64,000 nucleotides of DNA, taken from NCBI GenBank assembly GCA_905221385.1, contig CAJNCV010000005.1, positions 1 through 64,000 of the forward strand. The letters run 5' to 3'. Positions 29,951 to 40,680 of the stretch are shown here, one piece after another; the stretch's first letter is position 1; every line of letters starts with the position of its first letter. This DNA is from a bacterium. Lineage in GTDB: Bacteria; Bacillota; Bacilli; Lactobacillales; Streptococcaceae. Position numbers and translations under genes: made by a program. The notes under the pieces are model-generated. The model did not search any database and had not been told where the DNA came from. It was given only the letters and a program-made list of their open reading frames with translations.

Positions 29951-29988
29951 GGCAAACGCTTGCACTAAGTTTAAAAAAGCGCTATCAT
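29951..29988 (+). promoter_or_regulatory. dexB promoter with two overlapping cre sites
   Basis: TTGCAC (29960-29965), a 17-bp spacer and TATCAT (29983-29988). GGCAAACGCTTGCA (29951-29964) matches the cre consensus at 13 of 14 positions and overlaps the -35. AAAAAGCGCTATCA (29974-29987) matches 12 of 14 and overlaps the -10. This arrangement predicts strong CcpA repression of dexB in glucose. Confidence 0.75.
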
Positions 29989-30013
29989 AGACTATAGATT
30001 ATTAAAATAATGA

Positions 30014-31633
<1,620 letters not shown>

Positions 31634-31692
31634 AATAAGTGAACCTCAAGCCTTTGATGCTTTGTACTGACCCCCAAAAGTTGGACAAATAA

Positions 31693-32046
31693 TTATTGAA
31701 AGGATTTAGTTCGGTATTGCACTGGGCTAAGTCCTTTTAGTTTGACTTTGATTCGTTTGTTATTGTAGTAATCAATGTAGTCCACAATAGCTTGTTCAAG
31801 GTCTTCTAAAGACTTAAAGTGCTTCTCATAACCGTAAAACATCTCCGATTTCAAAATACCAAAGAGGAACTTCATCATACCGTTGTCTGGGCTGTTTCCC
31901 TTGCGCGACATGGATGGCTGAATTTCCTTATTCTCTAGAAAACGATGATAAGAATCATGTTGGTATTGCTAGCCTTGATCGCTATGGAGAATCGTATTTG
32001 TGTAATGATCCTCACTGAAGGCCTGGTTTAACATAGCTTTCACTTG
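31693..32046 (-). pseudogene. IS3-family (IS150 group) transposase OrfB fragment
   Basis: The minus strand encodes AMLNQAFSEDHYTNTILHSD, then QG followed by a TAG where relatives have Trp, then YQHDSYHRF and NSPDNGMMKFLFGILKSEMF to LKGLSPVQYRTKSF. This is the C-terminal half of the integrase core. Besides the stop, the catalytic glutamate of the DDE triad (usually DNGMMES) is replaced by Lys, and the N-terminal half is gone. It is inactive. Confidence 0.85.
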
Positions 32047-32279
32047 TTATAAACTTGGTGAAGTTGAAAGATTATAGGAGATAAAAGTGCGAGATGATCA
32101 AAACGGATGATACACATGGTAGTGTGTGAAAGTAGGCGAAGTCGAGAAAATTGATATCATCGGAAATGTTGATACTGTAAACTCCACACACTTCTTGGGA
32201 CAGTTTCCTTTATGCTCAAAAAACAATTATAAGATATAGTATTTTAAAATAATGCATTGTGATACAGGAAAAAACTAAA

Positions 32280-32310
32280 AAGAATGTAGGGTTTATTTTC
32301 CTACATTCTT
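32280..32310 (-). terminator. Terminator of the small membrane-protein gene
   Basis: AAGAATGTAGG and CCTACATTCTT form an 11-bp perfect stem. On the minus strand it is followed by TTTTAG and further T-rich sequence. It ends 9 bp after the stop codon of the gene at 32319-32462. Confidence 0.75.
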
Positions 32311-32318
32311 AAAATAAC

Positions 32319-32462
32319 TTAGTACATAAATGACAATGCTGTTGCCGCCATCAATATTGCAAGAACTATTTTCCAAATTTTTTTATTTTTTCCAAAAATC
32401 TTATCAGGTAACAAGCTTATTACAAGAAAGGTAATAAACAACACCAATTTTGTATATATCAT
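32319..32462 (-). CDS. 47-residue membrane protein inside the IS scar
   Basis: A minus-strand ORF too short for usual gene calling. It reads MIYTKLVLFITFLVISLLPD, a central basic segment KIFGKNKKIWK, then IVLAILMAATALSFMY. Two hydrophobic helices flank a positively charged loop, so it is probably a small integral membrane protein. AAAGGAAAG lies 6 nt before the ATG, a promoter with 17-bp spacing is about 100 bp upstream, and a strong terminator follows. No family is recognised. Toxin-like peptide, bacteriocin-related and orphan membrane protein are all possible. Confidence 0.6.
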   Translation of the reverse strand: MIYTKLVLFITFLVISLLPDKIFGKNKKIWKIVLAILMAATALSFMY

Positions 32463-32562
32463 TAGAATCTTTCCTTTCTATAAACAAATTGGAATTGAAA
32501 AACTAAAGTGATGAATTCTATTAGTTCACCTACTGAATTAATCTTTTTATGTATACGTTTAC

Positions 32563-32591
32563 ATTATACTATAAAATATTATTCTTGTAAA
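32563..32591 (-). promoter_or_regulatory. Promoter of the 47-residue membrane protein gene
   Basis: On the minus strand, TTTACA (32586-32591), a 17-bp spacer and TATAAT (32563-32568). The leader is about 95 nt. Confidence 0.65.
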
Positions 32592-32768
32592 GAAAAAGAG
32601 CTAAAAATAAATTGTAGGAAGAGGGGATTTGGGAACTCCCAAAAAATTTAAAAGGGGTAAAAAAGGCGTTTGGGGTGCAGTACACTTGAGGGTCTTTTAC
32701 TGAAAAATAGATAGAAAAGCCTTTAAAAAATATTTGTTAGAATTTTCTAAAAAATCTGGCGAAAGTCC

Positions 32769-32796
32769 TTGCTTTTATGAAAAAATAGGGTATAAT
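32769..32796 (+). promoter_or_regulatory. Promoter of the first AliB-like gene
   Basis: TTGCTT (32769-32774), a 16-bp spacer and TATAAT (32791-32796), 31 bp before the start. Confidence 0.7.
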
Positions 32797-32827
32797 GGTG
32801 AAAACACTATCTTTAAGGAGATTACTT

Positions 32828-34795
32828 ATGAAATCGAAAAAGTGGCTCTTAGGAGCAGGTGCTGTTTTGAGTGCAGCCCTACTGTTAACTGCTTGTGGGC
32901 AAAGTGAAAAGAAAGCGGATGCTCCCAAGACATTCTCTTATGTCTACGCTATGGATCCATCTTCTCTGGACTATAGTGTGACGAGCAAGAGCTCAACCTC
33001 TGACGTTATAGCAAACGTTGTTGATGGTCTATTGGAAAATGATAAGTATGGGAACTTAATTCCATCACTTGCAGAAGACTGGTCTGTTTCAAAGGATGGT
33101 TTGACTTACACCTACAAACTTCGTAAGGGTGTAAAATGGTATACTTCTGATGGGGAAGAATACGCTGAAGTCAAGGCCAAAGATTTTGTTACTGGGCTTA
33201 AACATGCTGCTGATGGGAAGTCAGATGGCCTTTCTTTGATTCAGGATTCTATCAAAGGTTTGGCAGAGTATGTTAGTGGTGAGAGCAATGATTTCTCTAC
33301 CGTAGGAGTTAAGGCTGTTGATGATTACACGGTAGAATACACGCTCAACAAACCAGAAAGTTTCTGGAACTCTAAGGTCACAACTGCAACCATGCTCCCA
33401 GTTAATGAAGAATTTTTGAATTCTAAAGGGAGCGACTACGGTGCACCAACCCCATCAGGTATCCTATATAATGGTCCTTATTTCTTGAAATCATTGACTT
33501 CAAAATCAGTCATCGAGTATGAAAAGAATCCAAACTACTGGGATAAGGACAATGTCAAGATTGACAATATTAAACTAACTTTTTACGATGGATCAGACCA
33601 AGAATCTTTGATTCGTAGCTTTACACAAGGAGCTTATACAACAGCCCGTCTCTTCCCAACAAGCTCAAACTTTGAGTCAACTAAACAAGAGTACGGCGAT
33701 AAGATTGTCTACAGTCCACAAGAAGCGACAAGCTACTACCTCACTGTTAACGTAAACCGCCAATCTTACAATAAAACAGCCAAAACAGACGAAGCTCAAA
33801 AAACATCAACGAAAGAAGCTCTTCTCAACAAGAACTTCCGTCAGGCGCTGAACTTTGCCCTTGACCGTCACTCTTACACTGCTCAGTTGAATGGTGAAGA
33901 AGGTGCGGACAAGATTATCCGTAACAGCCTGGTGCCACATGACTACGTTCAAGTTGGTGAAAAAACCTTTGGAGAGTTGGCGCAGGCAGAGCTCGTTTCA
34001 TATGGAGACCAGTGGAAAGATGTAGCCCTTACAGATGGCAAGGATACGATTTACAGTCCTGAAAAAGCTAAGGCAGCCTTTGCTAAAGCCAAGGAAGAAT
34101 TGCAGGGCAAGGGGGTTACCTTCCCAATTCATTTGGATATCCCAGTTGAACAGACAGATGTAATCGCGGTTCAACAAACTAACTCACTCAAGCAGTCTAT
34201 CGAGTCAACACTTGGTACGGAGAATGTCATTGTCGATGTCCTTCAAATGACCGATAATGAAAAAATGAGTATTACTTCTCAAGCCAAGGTGCCATCCCAA
34301 AAAGACTATGACTTGAATGGAACTGGTTGGGGACCTGACTATCAAGACCCAGCTACCTACCTCAACATTCTTGATGCTAAGAAGGGTTCTGCCCTTAAAC
34401 ACTTGGGGATCACTCGCGGAAAAGATCCAGAAGTGATGGCTCAAGTTGGACTGGACGAATACAAGAAACTCTTGGATGATGCTGCAGCTGAAACAAGCGA
34501 CCTCAATAAGCGTTATGAAAAATACGCTAAAGCTCAAGCTTGGGTATCAGATAGCTCACTCTTAATCCCAGTTGCTTCTTCAGGTGGTTCTCCAACTGTT
34601 AGCCGTACGGTACCATTCACAAAAGCATATTCTCAAGTCGGAATCAAGGGAGATCCATTTGTTTTCAAAGGATTGGAGTTGCAAAATGATGTCGTGACTG
34701 CAAAAGAATACGAAGAAGCTCTCAAGAAATGGCAGAAAGAAAAAATTGAAACAAATGCCAAATACCAAAAGGAACTTGAAAAACACGTCAAGTAA
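32828..34795 (+). CDS. Oligopeptide ABC transporter substrate-binding lipoprotein (AliB/AliC-like)
   Basis: A 655-residue SBP_bac_5 lipoprotein. The signal peptide ends in the lipobox LLTACGQSEKK, with the diacylglyceryl cysteine at about residue 23. The mature part has LAEDWSVSKDGLTYTYKLRK and the C-terminal VSDSSLLIPVASSGGSP typical of AmiA/AliA/AliB receptors. AAGGAG precedes the ATG at 32828. These receptors feed peptides to the shared Ami permease encoded elsewhere. The position beside dexB resembles aliC/aliD of nonencapsulated pneumococci and the ali-like genes of S. mitis (from memory). Confidence 0.92.
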   Translation: MKSKKWLLGAGAVLSAALLLTACGQSEKKADAPKTFSYVYAMDPSSLDYSVTSKSSTSDVIANVVDGLLENDKYGNLIPSLAEDWSVSKDGLTYTYKLRKGVKWYTSDGEEYAEVKAKDFVTGLKHAADGKSDGLSLIQDSIKGLAEYVSGESNDFSTVGVKAVDDYTVEYTLNKPESFWNSKVTTATMLPVNEEFLNSKGSDYGAPTPSGILYNGPYFLKSLTSKSVIEYEKNPNYWDKDNVKIDNIKLTFYDGSDQESLIRSFTQGAYTTARLFPTSSNFESTKQEYGDKIVYSPQEATSYYLTVNVNRQSYNKTAKTDEAQKTSTKEALLNKNFRQALNFALDRHSYTAQLNGEEGADKIIRNSLVPHDYVQVGEKTFGELAQAELVSYGDQWKDVALTDGKDTIYSPEKAKAAFAKAKEELQGKGVTFPIHLDIPVEQTDVIAVQQTNSLKQSIESTLGTENVIVDVLQMTDNEKMSITSQAKVPSQKDYDLNGTGWGPDYQDPATYLNILDAKKGSALKHLGITRGKDPEVMAQVGLDEYKKLLDDAAAETSDLNKRYEKYAKAQAWVSDSSLLIPVASSGGSPTVSRTVPFTKAYSQVGIKGDPFVFKGLELQNDVVTAKEYEEALKKWQKEKIETNAKYQKELEKHVK

Positions 34796-34805
34796 TTTAT
34801 AAACA

Positions 34806-34845
34806 GAAAAGGAAGTTGCAGAAAATCTGTGCTTCCTTTTTCTGA
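34806..34845 (+). terminator. Terminator after the first AliB-like gene
   Basis: AGAAAAGGAAG and CTTCCTTTTTCT arms with a 14-15-nt centre containing a short TGCA/TGTGC pairing, followed by a T-rich tail. Confidence 0.65.
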
Positions 34846-34878
34846 TTTTGAGACAGCAGTCGTCGTAAAAGTAGTAAC

Positions 34879-34907
34879 TTTACATTTTTGAATAAATTTG
34901 ATAAAAT
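34879..34907 (+). promoter_or_regulatory. Promoter of the second AliB-like gene
   Basis: TTTACA (34879-34884), a 17-bp spacer and TAAAAT (34902-34907). The two ali-like genes can be transcribed separately. Confidence 0.5.
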
Positions 34908-34942
34908 ATAGCTATGTTACAAAAGGTGACATAAAGGAGTGA

Positions 34943-36907
34943 ATGATGATCAAAATGAAAAAAAGACTGATTGGGACAGGTCTTGCCTTAGCGACAGGAA
35001 TTTTGCTTTCGGCATGTGGACAGTCCAACACAGATACCAGCACCTACTCGTCAACATTTAGTGCGAATCCAACAACTTTTAACTATCTTCTGGATTATTA
35101 TGCAGATAACACTGCTGTTATTACTAACCTTGTAGATGGCTTGTTAGAAAATGATAGCTATGGAAACCTAACGCCAGCTTTGGCTGAAGAATGGTCTGTT
35201 TCATCAGATGGTTTGACCTATACCTACAAGCTCAGAAAAGATGCCAAATGGTACACGGCTGATGGTGAGGAATACGCTCCAGTCAAAGCCCAAGACTTTG
35301 TCACTGGAATCAAATATGCTGCGGACAACAAGGGGCAAGCCATGGATCTGATCCAAAATTCAATCAAGGGATTGAATGACTATGTGACGGGTGTGACCAA
35401 TGACTTTTCAACTGTCGGTGTCAAAGCCTTGGATGATTACACAGTCGAGTACACCTTGACTCGACCAGAACCGTACTGGAATTCAAAGACAACCAATAGT
35501 ATTCTTTTCCCAGTCAACGAAGAGTTTTTAAAATCAAAGGATAAAGATTTTGGTACCTTAACACCAGACAGTATCCTTTATAATGGTCCATATCTGTTAA
35601 AAGATTTCACATCAAAATCTTCAATCGAATATGTGAAGAATCCATACTACTATGACCATGATAAAGTAACCATTGAAAAAGTTAAGTTAGCCTACTTTGA
35701 TGGGTCAGATCAAGAGATGACGATTCGAAACTTTGAAAGTGGTGCTTACTCGATTGCAGGAGTCTATCCAAATAGTTCAAACTATGCTAAGACAAAAGAA
35801 AAATACCAAGACAATATCGTTTATAGCTTACAAGACAAGACATCTTGGTACTTTAACTTTAACGTCAACCGCAAAACCTATAATCATACCGCTAAAACAA
35901 CGGACGAACAAAAGAAATCAGCTCAAACAGCTATCTTAAATAAAAATTTCCGTCAGGCTATCAACTTTGGTATTGATCGAACAGCCTACTCTGCTCAATC
36001 TAACGGTGAAGAAGCAGCGAGCAAAACCCTTCGTAATACTCTGGTTCCTCCAACATTTGTCCAGGTGGGAGATAAGACCTTTGGAGAAGTAACGGCTTCT
36101 AAGCTTGTGAACTATGGAGCAGAATGGTCAGGAATCAACTTGGCGGATGCCCAAGATGGTTACTTCAACAAGGAAAAGGCCCAAGCAAAATTTGCGGAAG
36201 CTAAAAAGGAATTGGAAGCCCAAGGCGTGACTTTCCCAATCCATTTGGACGTCCCAGTAGATCAAACCAATAAAAATGCGGTTTCTGGTATGAACTCGGT
36301 AAAACAAACCCTTGAAACAGTACTAGGTTCTGACAATATCGTCATTGATGTTCAACAGCTTTCTACAGATGACTTTGGAAATGTTGCCTTCCTAGCACCC
36401 AATCCAGCAGCTCGTGACTACGACCTAAACTTTGATGGTTGGGTTGGTGATTACCAGGATCCATCCACTTATCTAGACCCCTTCAATGCTGAAACTGGCT
36501 TCTATCTCAAGATTTTTGGTCTTGATGCCAAGGAAGACCAAGAGCTTATCAAGAGTCTGGGACTTGATACCTATACACAACTCTTGAAAGAAGCAGATGC
36601 TGAGAACAAAGATGTCGCTAAGCGTTATGAAAAATACGCTGAAGCTCAAGCTTGGATGATTGACAATTCTCTAGTCATGTCTGCTATGTCAAATGGCGGT
36701 ACGGCCTCTGTAACCAAAGTAACTCCGTTTACACGTGCCTACTCTCTAGTGGGAATCAAGGGTGATGGAAACAATTATAAGTACATGAGATTGCAAAAAG
36801 ATCCTGTTACCAAGAAACAATTTGATGAAGCCAAGGCCAAGTGGGAAGAAGAGAGTAAAAAGGCTATTGAAAAGAGCCAGAAAGAGTTTGAAAACCACGT
36901 TAAATAA
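34943..36907 (+). CDS. Oligopeptide ABC transporter substrate-binding lipoprotein (AliB/AliD-like)
   Basis: A 654-residue paralogue of the preceding protein; both share LAEEWSVSSDGLTYTYKLRK-type and RYEKYAEAQAW segments. The lipobox is ILLSACGQSN. Start codons at 34943, 34946 and 34955 are all possible; AAAGGAG at 34933-34939 favours the first two. It is probably a duplicate that has diverged in peptide specificity. Sequence between the ligand-binding lobes differs markedly from the first copy. Confidence 0.92.
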   Translation: MMIKMKKRLIGTGLALATGILLSACGQSNTDTSTYSSTFSANPTTFNYLLDYYADNTAVITNLVDGLLENDSYGNLTPALAEEWSVSSDGLTYTYKLRKDAKWYTADGEEYAPVKAQDFVTGIKYAADNKGQAMDLIQNSIKGLNDYVTGVTNDFSTVGVKALDDYTVEYTLTRPEPYWNSKTTNSILFPVNEEFLKSKDKDFGTLTPDSILYNGPYLLKDFTSKSSIEYVKNPYYYDHDKVTIEKVKLAYFDGSDQEMTIRNFESGAYSIAGVYPNSSNYAKTKEKYQDNIVYSLQDKTSWYFNFNVNRKTYNHTAKTTDEQKKSAQTAILNKNFRQAINFGIDRTAYSAQSNGEEAASKTLRNTLVPPTFVQVGDKTFGEVTASKLVNYGAEWSGINLADAQDGYFNKEKAQAKFAEAKKELEAQGVTFPIHLDVPVDQTNKNAVSGMNSVKQTLETVLGSDNIVIDVQQLSTDDFGNVAFLAPNPAARDYDLNFDGWVGDYQDPSTYLDPFNAETGFYLKIFGLDAKEDQELIKSLGLDTYTQLLKEADAENKDVAKRYEKYAEAQAWMIDNSLVMSAMSNGGTASVTKVTPFTRAYSLVGIKGDGNNYKYMRLQKDPVTKKQFDEAKAKWEEESKKAIEKSQKEFENHVK

Positions 36908-36915
36908 AAGTAGAA

Positions 36916-36946
36916 ATAAGGTTCCCTCATGAGTAGGGACCTTTTT
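36916..36946 (+). terminator. Terminator between the ali genes and the cps locus
   Basis: AAGGTTCCCT and AGGGACCTT stem with one bulged T and a 7-nt loop, followed by TTTTTT. Confidence 0.75.
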
Positions 36947-37045
36947 TGTTTTCGAAATCTCTATGTTGAGTAGATAGATTGAAAGTTAAAGATGGAAATA
37001 AAAACGCTTAACTTAGCCGAATAAATGGAATTTATCTTTCATCTA

Positions 37046-37054
37046 TGATATAAT
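37046..37054 (+). promoter_or_regulatory. Extended -10 promoter of the polysaccharide locus
   Basis: TGA-TATAAT, 31 bp before wzg. The -35 region is weak, as in the pneumococcal cps promoter. It probably drives the whole operon to wzx and rmlB. Confidence 0.65.
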
Positions 37055-37085
37055 GATTCTAATTATTGATATACAGAGGAGTATC

Positions 37086-38531
37086 ATGAGTAGACCTTTA
37101 AAAAGAGATCGCTCTGGCAAAACGAAGCGTAATATTAATATAACTTTACTAACCATTTATCTGATTTTGGGTGGTTTTTTGTTGTTTCTAATTTTTCGAC
37201 ACAACATACTTGCATTCAGATATCTTAATTTAGTAGCAACAGCCTTGATATTAGTGGTGGCCTTGGTTGCTTTCTTTCTAATTATCTATAAAAAAGCTGA
37301 AAAATTCACCATTTTTCTATTGATTTTATCTATTCTTATAGGCTCTGTTTCTCTATTTACAGTCCAACAATTTATTGACTTAACCAGTCGTTTGAATGAG
37401 ACATCTAATTATTCAGAATACTCTATGAGTGTTGTCGTTCTAAAAGATAGTGAAATCAACAGTGTCACTCAACTAGATAGTGCCGTGGCACCAACTAAAA
37501 CAGATAATGAAAATATCCAGAAACTACTAGCTGATATCAAGTCAAGTCAGAATACGGATTTGACAGTAGAGCAGAGTTCGTCTTACTTAGCGGCTTACAA
37601 GAGCTTGATTGCAGGTGACACCAAGGCAATTGTCCTAAACAGTGTCTTTGAAAATATTATCGAATCGGAGTATCCAGATTACGCATCAAAGATTAAAAAG
37701 ATTTATACTAAGGGATTTACTAAAAAAGTAGAAGCTCCTAAAACTTTGAAGAGTCAGTCTTTTAATATCTATGTGAGTGGTATTGATACTTATGGTTCGA
37801 TTAGTTCCGTATCGCGTTCAGATGTAAACATTCTGATGACTGTCAATCGTGCTACCAAGAAAATTCTTTTAACGACAACGCCACGCGATGCTTATGTACC
37901 AATCGCTGACGGTGGAAACAATCAAAAAGATAAGTTGACCCATGCAGGCATTTATGGAGTTGATGCTTCTATTCACACTTTGGAAAATCTCTATGGCCTA
38001 GATATTAACTATTACGTTCGTTTGAATTTCACCTCTTTCTTGAAATTGATTGACCTTCTAGGTGGTGTGGATGTTTATAATGATCAAGAATTTACTGCCC
38101 ATACGAATGGGAAGTATTACCCTGCTGGCAAGGTTCATCTTGATTCGGAACAGGCTCTCGGTTTTGTTCGTGAGCGCTACTCCCTAGCAGATGGCGACCG
38201 TGATCGTGGACGTAATCAACAAAAAGTAATTGTGGCCATCCTTCAGAAATTAACCTCAACTGAAGCGCTGAAAAATTATAGTACAATCATTGATAGCTTG
38301 CAAGATTCTATCCAAACCAATATGCCCCTTGAGACCATGATGGACTTGGTCAACGCTCAGTTAGAAAGTGGTGGAACTTACAAAGTGAATTCGCAAGACT
38401 TGAAGGGTACAGGACGTATGGATCTTCCTTCTTATGCGATGCCAGATAGCAACCTCTATATGATGGAAATTGATGACAGTAGCCTTGCATCTGTCAAAGC
38501 TGCTATTCAAGACGTATTGGAGGGCAAATGA
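37086..38531 (+). CDS. wzg: LCP-family polysaccharide ligase/regulator Wzg (CpsA)
   Basis: A 481-residue protein with three N-terminal transmembrane helices, an extracellular accessory domain, and a LytR-CpsA-Psr domain ([40 protein letters not shown]). LCP enzymes transfer finished polysaccharide from undecaprenyl phosphate to peptidoglycan. The ATG at 37086 is chosen for AGAGGAGTATC upstream. The length equals that of pneumococcal Wzg. First gene of the locus. Confidence 0.95.
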   Translation: MSRPLKRDRSGKTKRNINITLLTIYLILGGFLLFLIFRHNILAFRYLNLVATALILVVALVAFFLIIYKKAEKFTIFLLILSILIGSVSLFTVQQFIDLTSRLNETSNYSEYSMSVVVLKDSEINSVTQLDSAVAPTKTDNENIQKLLADIKSSQNTDLTVEQSSSYLAAYKSLIAGDTKAIVLNSVFENIIESEYPDYASKIKKIYTKGFTKKVEAPKTLKSQSFNIYVSGIDTYGSISSVSRSDVNILMTVNRATKKILLTTTPRDAYVPIADGGNNQKDKLTHAGIYGVDASIHTLENLYGLDINYYVRLNFTSFLKLIDLLGGVDVYNDQEFTAHTNGKYYPAGKVHLDSEQALGFVRERYSLADGDRDRGRNQQKVIVAILQKLTSTEALKNYSTIIDSLQDSIQTNMPLETMMDLVNAQLESGGTYKVNSQDLKGTGRMDLPSYAMPDSNLYMMEIDDSSLASVKAAIQDVLEGK

Positions 38532-38532
38532 G

Positions 38533-39264
38533 ATGATTGATATTCATTCGCATATCATTTTTGATGTGGACGATGGACCCAAGTCAAGAGAGGAAAGCAA
38601 GGCTCTCTTGACAGAAGCCTATCGTCAGGGAGTTCGGATGGTTGTTTCCACCTCCCACCGACGCAAAGGAATGTTTGAGACTCCAGAAGAGAAAATAGCT
38701 ATCAATTTTCGTCAGGTACAGGAACTTGCAAAGGAAGTAGCAGATGATTTAGTCATTGCCTATGGTGCAGAGATTTACTATACACCAGACGTCCTGGATA
38801 AACTTGAAAATAAACAGGTCCCTACCCTTAATGCTAGTCATTATGCTTTGATAGAGTTTAGTATGAATACCCCTTATCGCGATATTCATAGTGCCTTGAG
38901 TAAAATTCTGATGTTAGGAATTACACCAGTCATTGCGCACATCGAGCGCTATGATGCTCTGGAAAATAATGAGAAACGTGTTCGAGAGTTGATTGATATG
39001 GGCTGTTATACGCAAGTAAATAGCGCACATGTTCTCAAACCTAAGCTTTTCGGAGAACACTATAAATTCATGAAAAAAAGAGCTCAGTATTTTTTAGAGC
39101 AGGATTTGGTTCATGTCATTGCAAGTGATATGCACAATTTAGATGGCAGACCTCCTCGCATGGCAGAAGCATATGACCTTATTGCCCAAAAATACGGAGA
39201 AGCGAAGGCTCAGGAACTCTTTATAGACAACCCTCGAAAAATTGTAATGGATCAACTAATTTAG
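38533..39264 (+). CDS. wzh: Tyrosine-protein phosphatase Wzh (CpsB)
   Basis: A 243-residue PHP-family, manganese-dependent phosphatase. Metal-binding motifs are [16 protein letters not shown], the YGAEIYYTP segment, AHIERY and [12 protein letters not shown]. It dephosphorylates the Wze kinase and so adjusts polysaccharide output. The start at 38533 lies one base after the wzg stop; an upstream in-frame start at 38470 would sit inside wzg. Confidence 0.95.
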   Translation: MIDIHSHIIFDVDDGPKSREESKALLTEAYRQGVRMVVSTSHRRKGMFETPEEKIAINFRQVQELAKEVADDLVIAYGAEIYYTPDVLDKLENKQVPTLNASHYALIEFSMNTPYRDIHSALSKILMLGITPVIAHIERYDALENNEKRVRELIDMGCYTQVNSAHVLKPKLFGEHYKFMKKRAQYFLEQDLVHVIASDMHNLDGRPPRMAEAYDLIAQKYGEAKAQELFIDNPRKIVMDQLI

Positions 39265-39272
39265 GAGAAATA

Positions 39273-39965
39273 ATGAAAGAACAAAATACTATGGAAATCG
39301 ATGTATTTCAATTGCTAAATACATTGTGGAAACGGAAATTGATTATTGCTTTGGTGGCTATTGTAACAGGAACAGTTGCCTTTACATATAGCAAATTTAT
39401 TATAAAACCAGAATATACTAGCACTACGCGTATTTATGTAGTCAACCGAAACCAGGGAGATAAGTCGGGATTGACAAATCAGGATTTACAGGCAGGGTCT
39501 TATCTTGTTAAAGACTATCGTGAGATCATCCTTTCCCAAGATGTGCTAGAAAAGGTTGTAACCGACTTGAAACTAAATATGTCAACAAAGGGTCTTGCTA
39601 GTAAAGTACAAGTGACTGTGCCAGTTGATACACGTATCGTATCTATTTCTGTTAAAGACAAACAGCCAGAGGAAGCTAGCCGTATCGCTAACTCTCTGCG
39701 TGAGGTTGCTGCTCAAAAAATCATTAACGTAACTCGTGTATCTGATGTGACAACGCTTGAGGAAGCACGTCCAGCTACCTCACCTTCATCACCTAATATT
39801 CGCCGTAACACTTTAGTAGGCTTTCTCGGAGGCTTAGGTGTTGTAGTTGTCGTTGTTCTGTTGATTGAGTTATTTGATGTTCGTGTCAAACGACCAGAGG
39901 ATATCGAAGACGTCATGCAAATTCCACTTTTAGGAGTTATTCCAAATCTGGATAAATTGAAATAG
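39273..39965 (+). CDS. wzd: Chain-length regulator and kinase activator Wzd (CpsC)
   Basis: A 230-residue Wzz-type membrane protein. A cytoplasmic N-terminus leads to a first helix ([17 protein letters not shown]), an extracellular loop with the [12 protein letters not shown] proline-rich stretch, and a second helix ([20 protein letters not shown]). The C-terminal tail normally activates the Wze kinase. TTAGGAGAAATA precedes the ATG. It forms the split tyrosine-kinase complex with the next gene product. Confidence 0.95.
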   Translation: MKEQNTMEIDVFQLLNTLWKRKLIIALVAIVTGTVAFTYSKFIIKPEYTSTTRIYVVNRNQGDKSGLTNQDLQAGSYLVKDYREIILSQDVLEKVVTDLKLNMSTKGLASKVQVTVPVDTRIVSISVKDKQPEEASRIANSLREVAAQKIINVTRVSDVTTLEEARPATSPSSPNIRRNTLVGFLGGLGVVVVVVLLIELFDVRVKRPEDIEDVMQIPLLGVIPNLDKLK

Positions 39966-39974
39966 GAGAGAACG

Positions 39975-40658
39975 ATGCCAACATTAGAAATTACACAGAA
40001 AAAATTGGAGCTTGCAAAAAAAGCAGAAGAATATTATAATGCCCTGCGTACAAATATACAACTAAGTGGAGATAATTTGAAAGTCATCTCCATTACTTCA
40101 GTTAAACCAGGTGAAGGAAAGTCTACAACTTCTACCAATATTGCTTGGGCCTTTGCGCGTGCAGGCTATAAAACCCTCCTAATTGATGCGGATATTCGTA
40201 ATTCAGTCATGTCGGGGGTCTTTAGATCAAGAGATAAGATTACAGGCCTAACCGAGTTTTTATCAGGTACGACGGACTTATCACAAGGGCTATGTGATAC
40301 CAATGTTGAAAATCTCTTTGTGATTCAGGCGGGGTCTATATCACCAAATCCTACAGCCCTTTTACAAAGTGAAAATTTTAGAACAATGCTAGATACCTTA
40401 CGTAAATATTTTGACTATATCATCGTGGATACAGCTCCTGTAGGTATCGTGATTGATTCAGTCATTGTGACGCAGAAATGTGATGCCTCTGTTTTGGTTA
40501 CAGCAGTTGGTGAAGCAAATCGTCGCGATGTTCAAAAGGCAAAAGAGCAATTGGAACAAACAGGAAAGCCGTTTTTGGGTGTTGTCTTAAATAAATTGAA
40601 TATCTCAGCGGAGAAATATTCTTCTTATGGAGGATATGGGAACTATGGAAAGAAATAA
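39975..40658 (+). CDS. wze: Tyrosine-protein kinase Wze (CpsD)
   Basis: A 227-residue BY-kinase. Walker A is KPGEGKST (44-51), Walker A' is in TLLIDADIRNS, and Walker B is in YIIVDTAPVG. The C-terminal tyrosine cluster YSSYGGYGNYGKK is the autophosphorylation site. It acts with Wzd at the membrane to coordinate polymer length and attachment, and it is reset by Wzh. AGGAGAGAACG precedes the ATG. Confidence 0.96.
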   Translation: MPTLEITQKKLELAKKAEEYYNALRTNIQLSGDNLKVISITSVKPGEGKSTTSTNIAWAFARAGYKTLLIDADIRNSVMSGVFRSRDKITGLTEFLSGTTDLSQGLCDTNVENLFVIQAGSISPNPTALLQSENFRTMLDTLRKYFDYIIVDTAPVGIVIDSVIVTQKCDASVLVTAVGEANRRDVQKAKEQLEQTGKPFLGVVLNKLNISAEKYSSYGGYGNYGKK

Positions 40659-40680
40659 ATGATTGGCTGGGGAGATCAAA

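Larger units (their letters stand above)
31663..32684. mobile_element. IS3-family scar splitting the dexB terminator
   Basis: The left end is TGTACTGACCCCCAAAAGTT (31663-31682), and the right end is the inverted TTTGGGGTGCAGTACA (32669-32684). The trinucleotide CTT flanks both ends, as expected of the 3-bp target duplication of IS150-type elements. Joined without the insert, the flanks give CCTCAAG-CCTTTGATG-CTTGAGG-GTCTTTT, a plausible terminator for dexB. Inside are a broken transposase, an unassigned AT-rich stretch at about 32050-32270, and a small membrane-protein gene. Confidence 0.65.

Noticed and set aside
32095..32190. Possible group II intron 5' end (GTGCGAG...)
   Set aside because: The GUGCG start fits the consensus, but no domain V-like hairpin or reverse-transcriptase frame follows within the scar.
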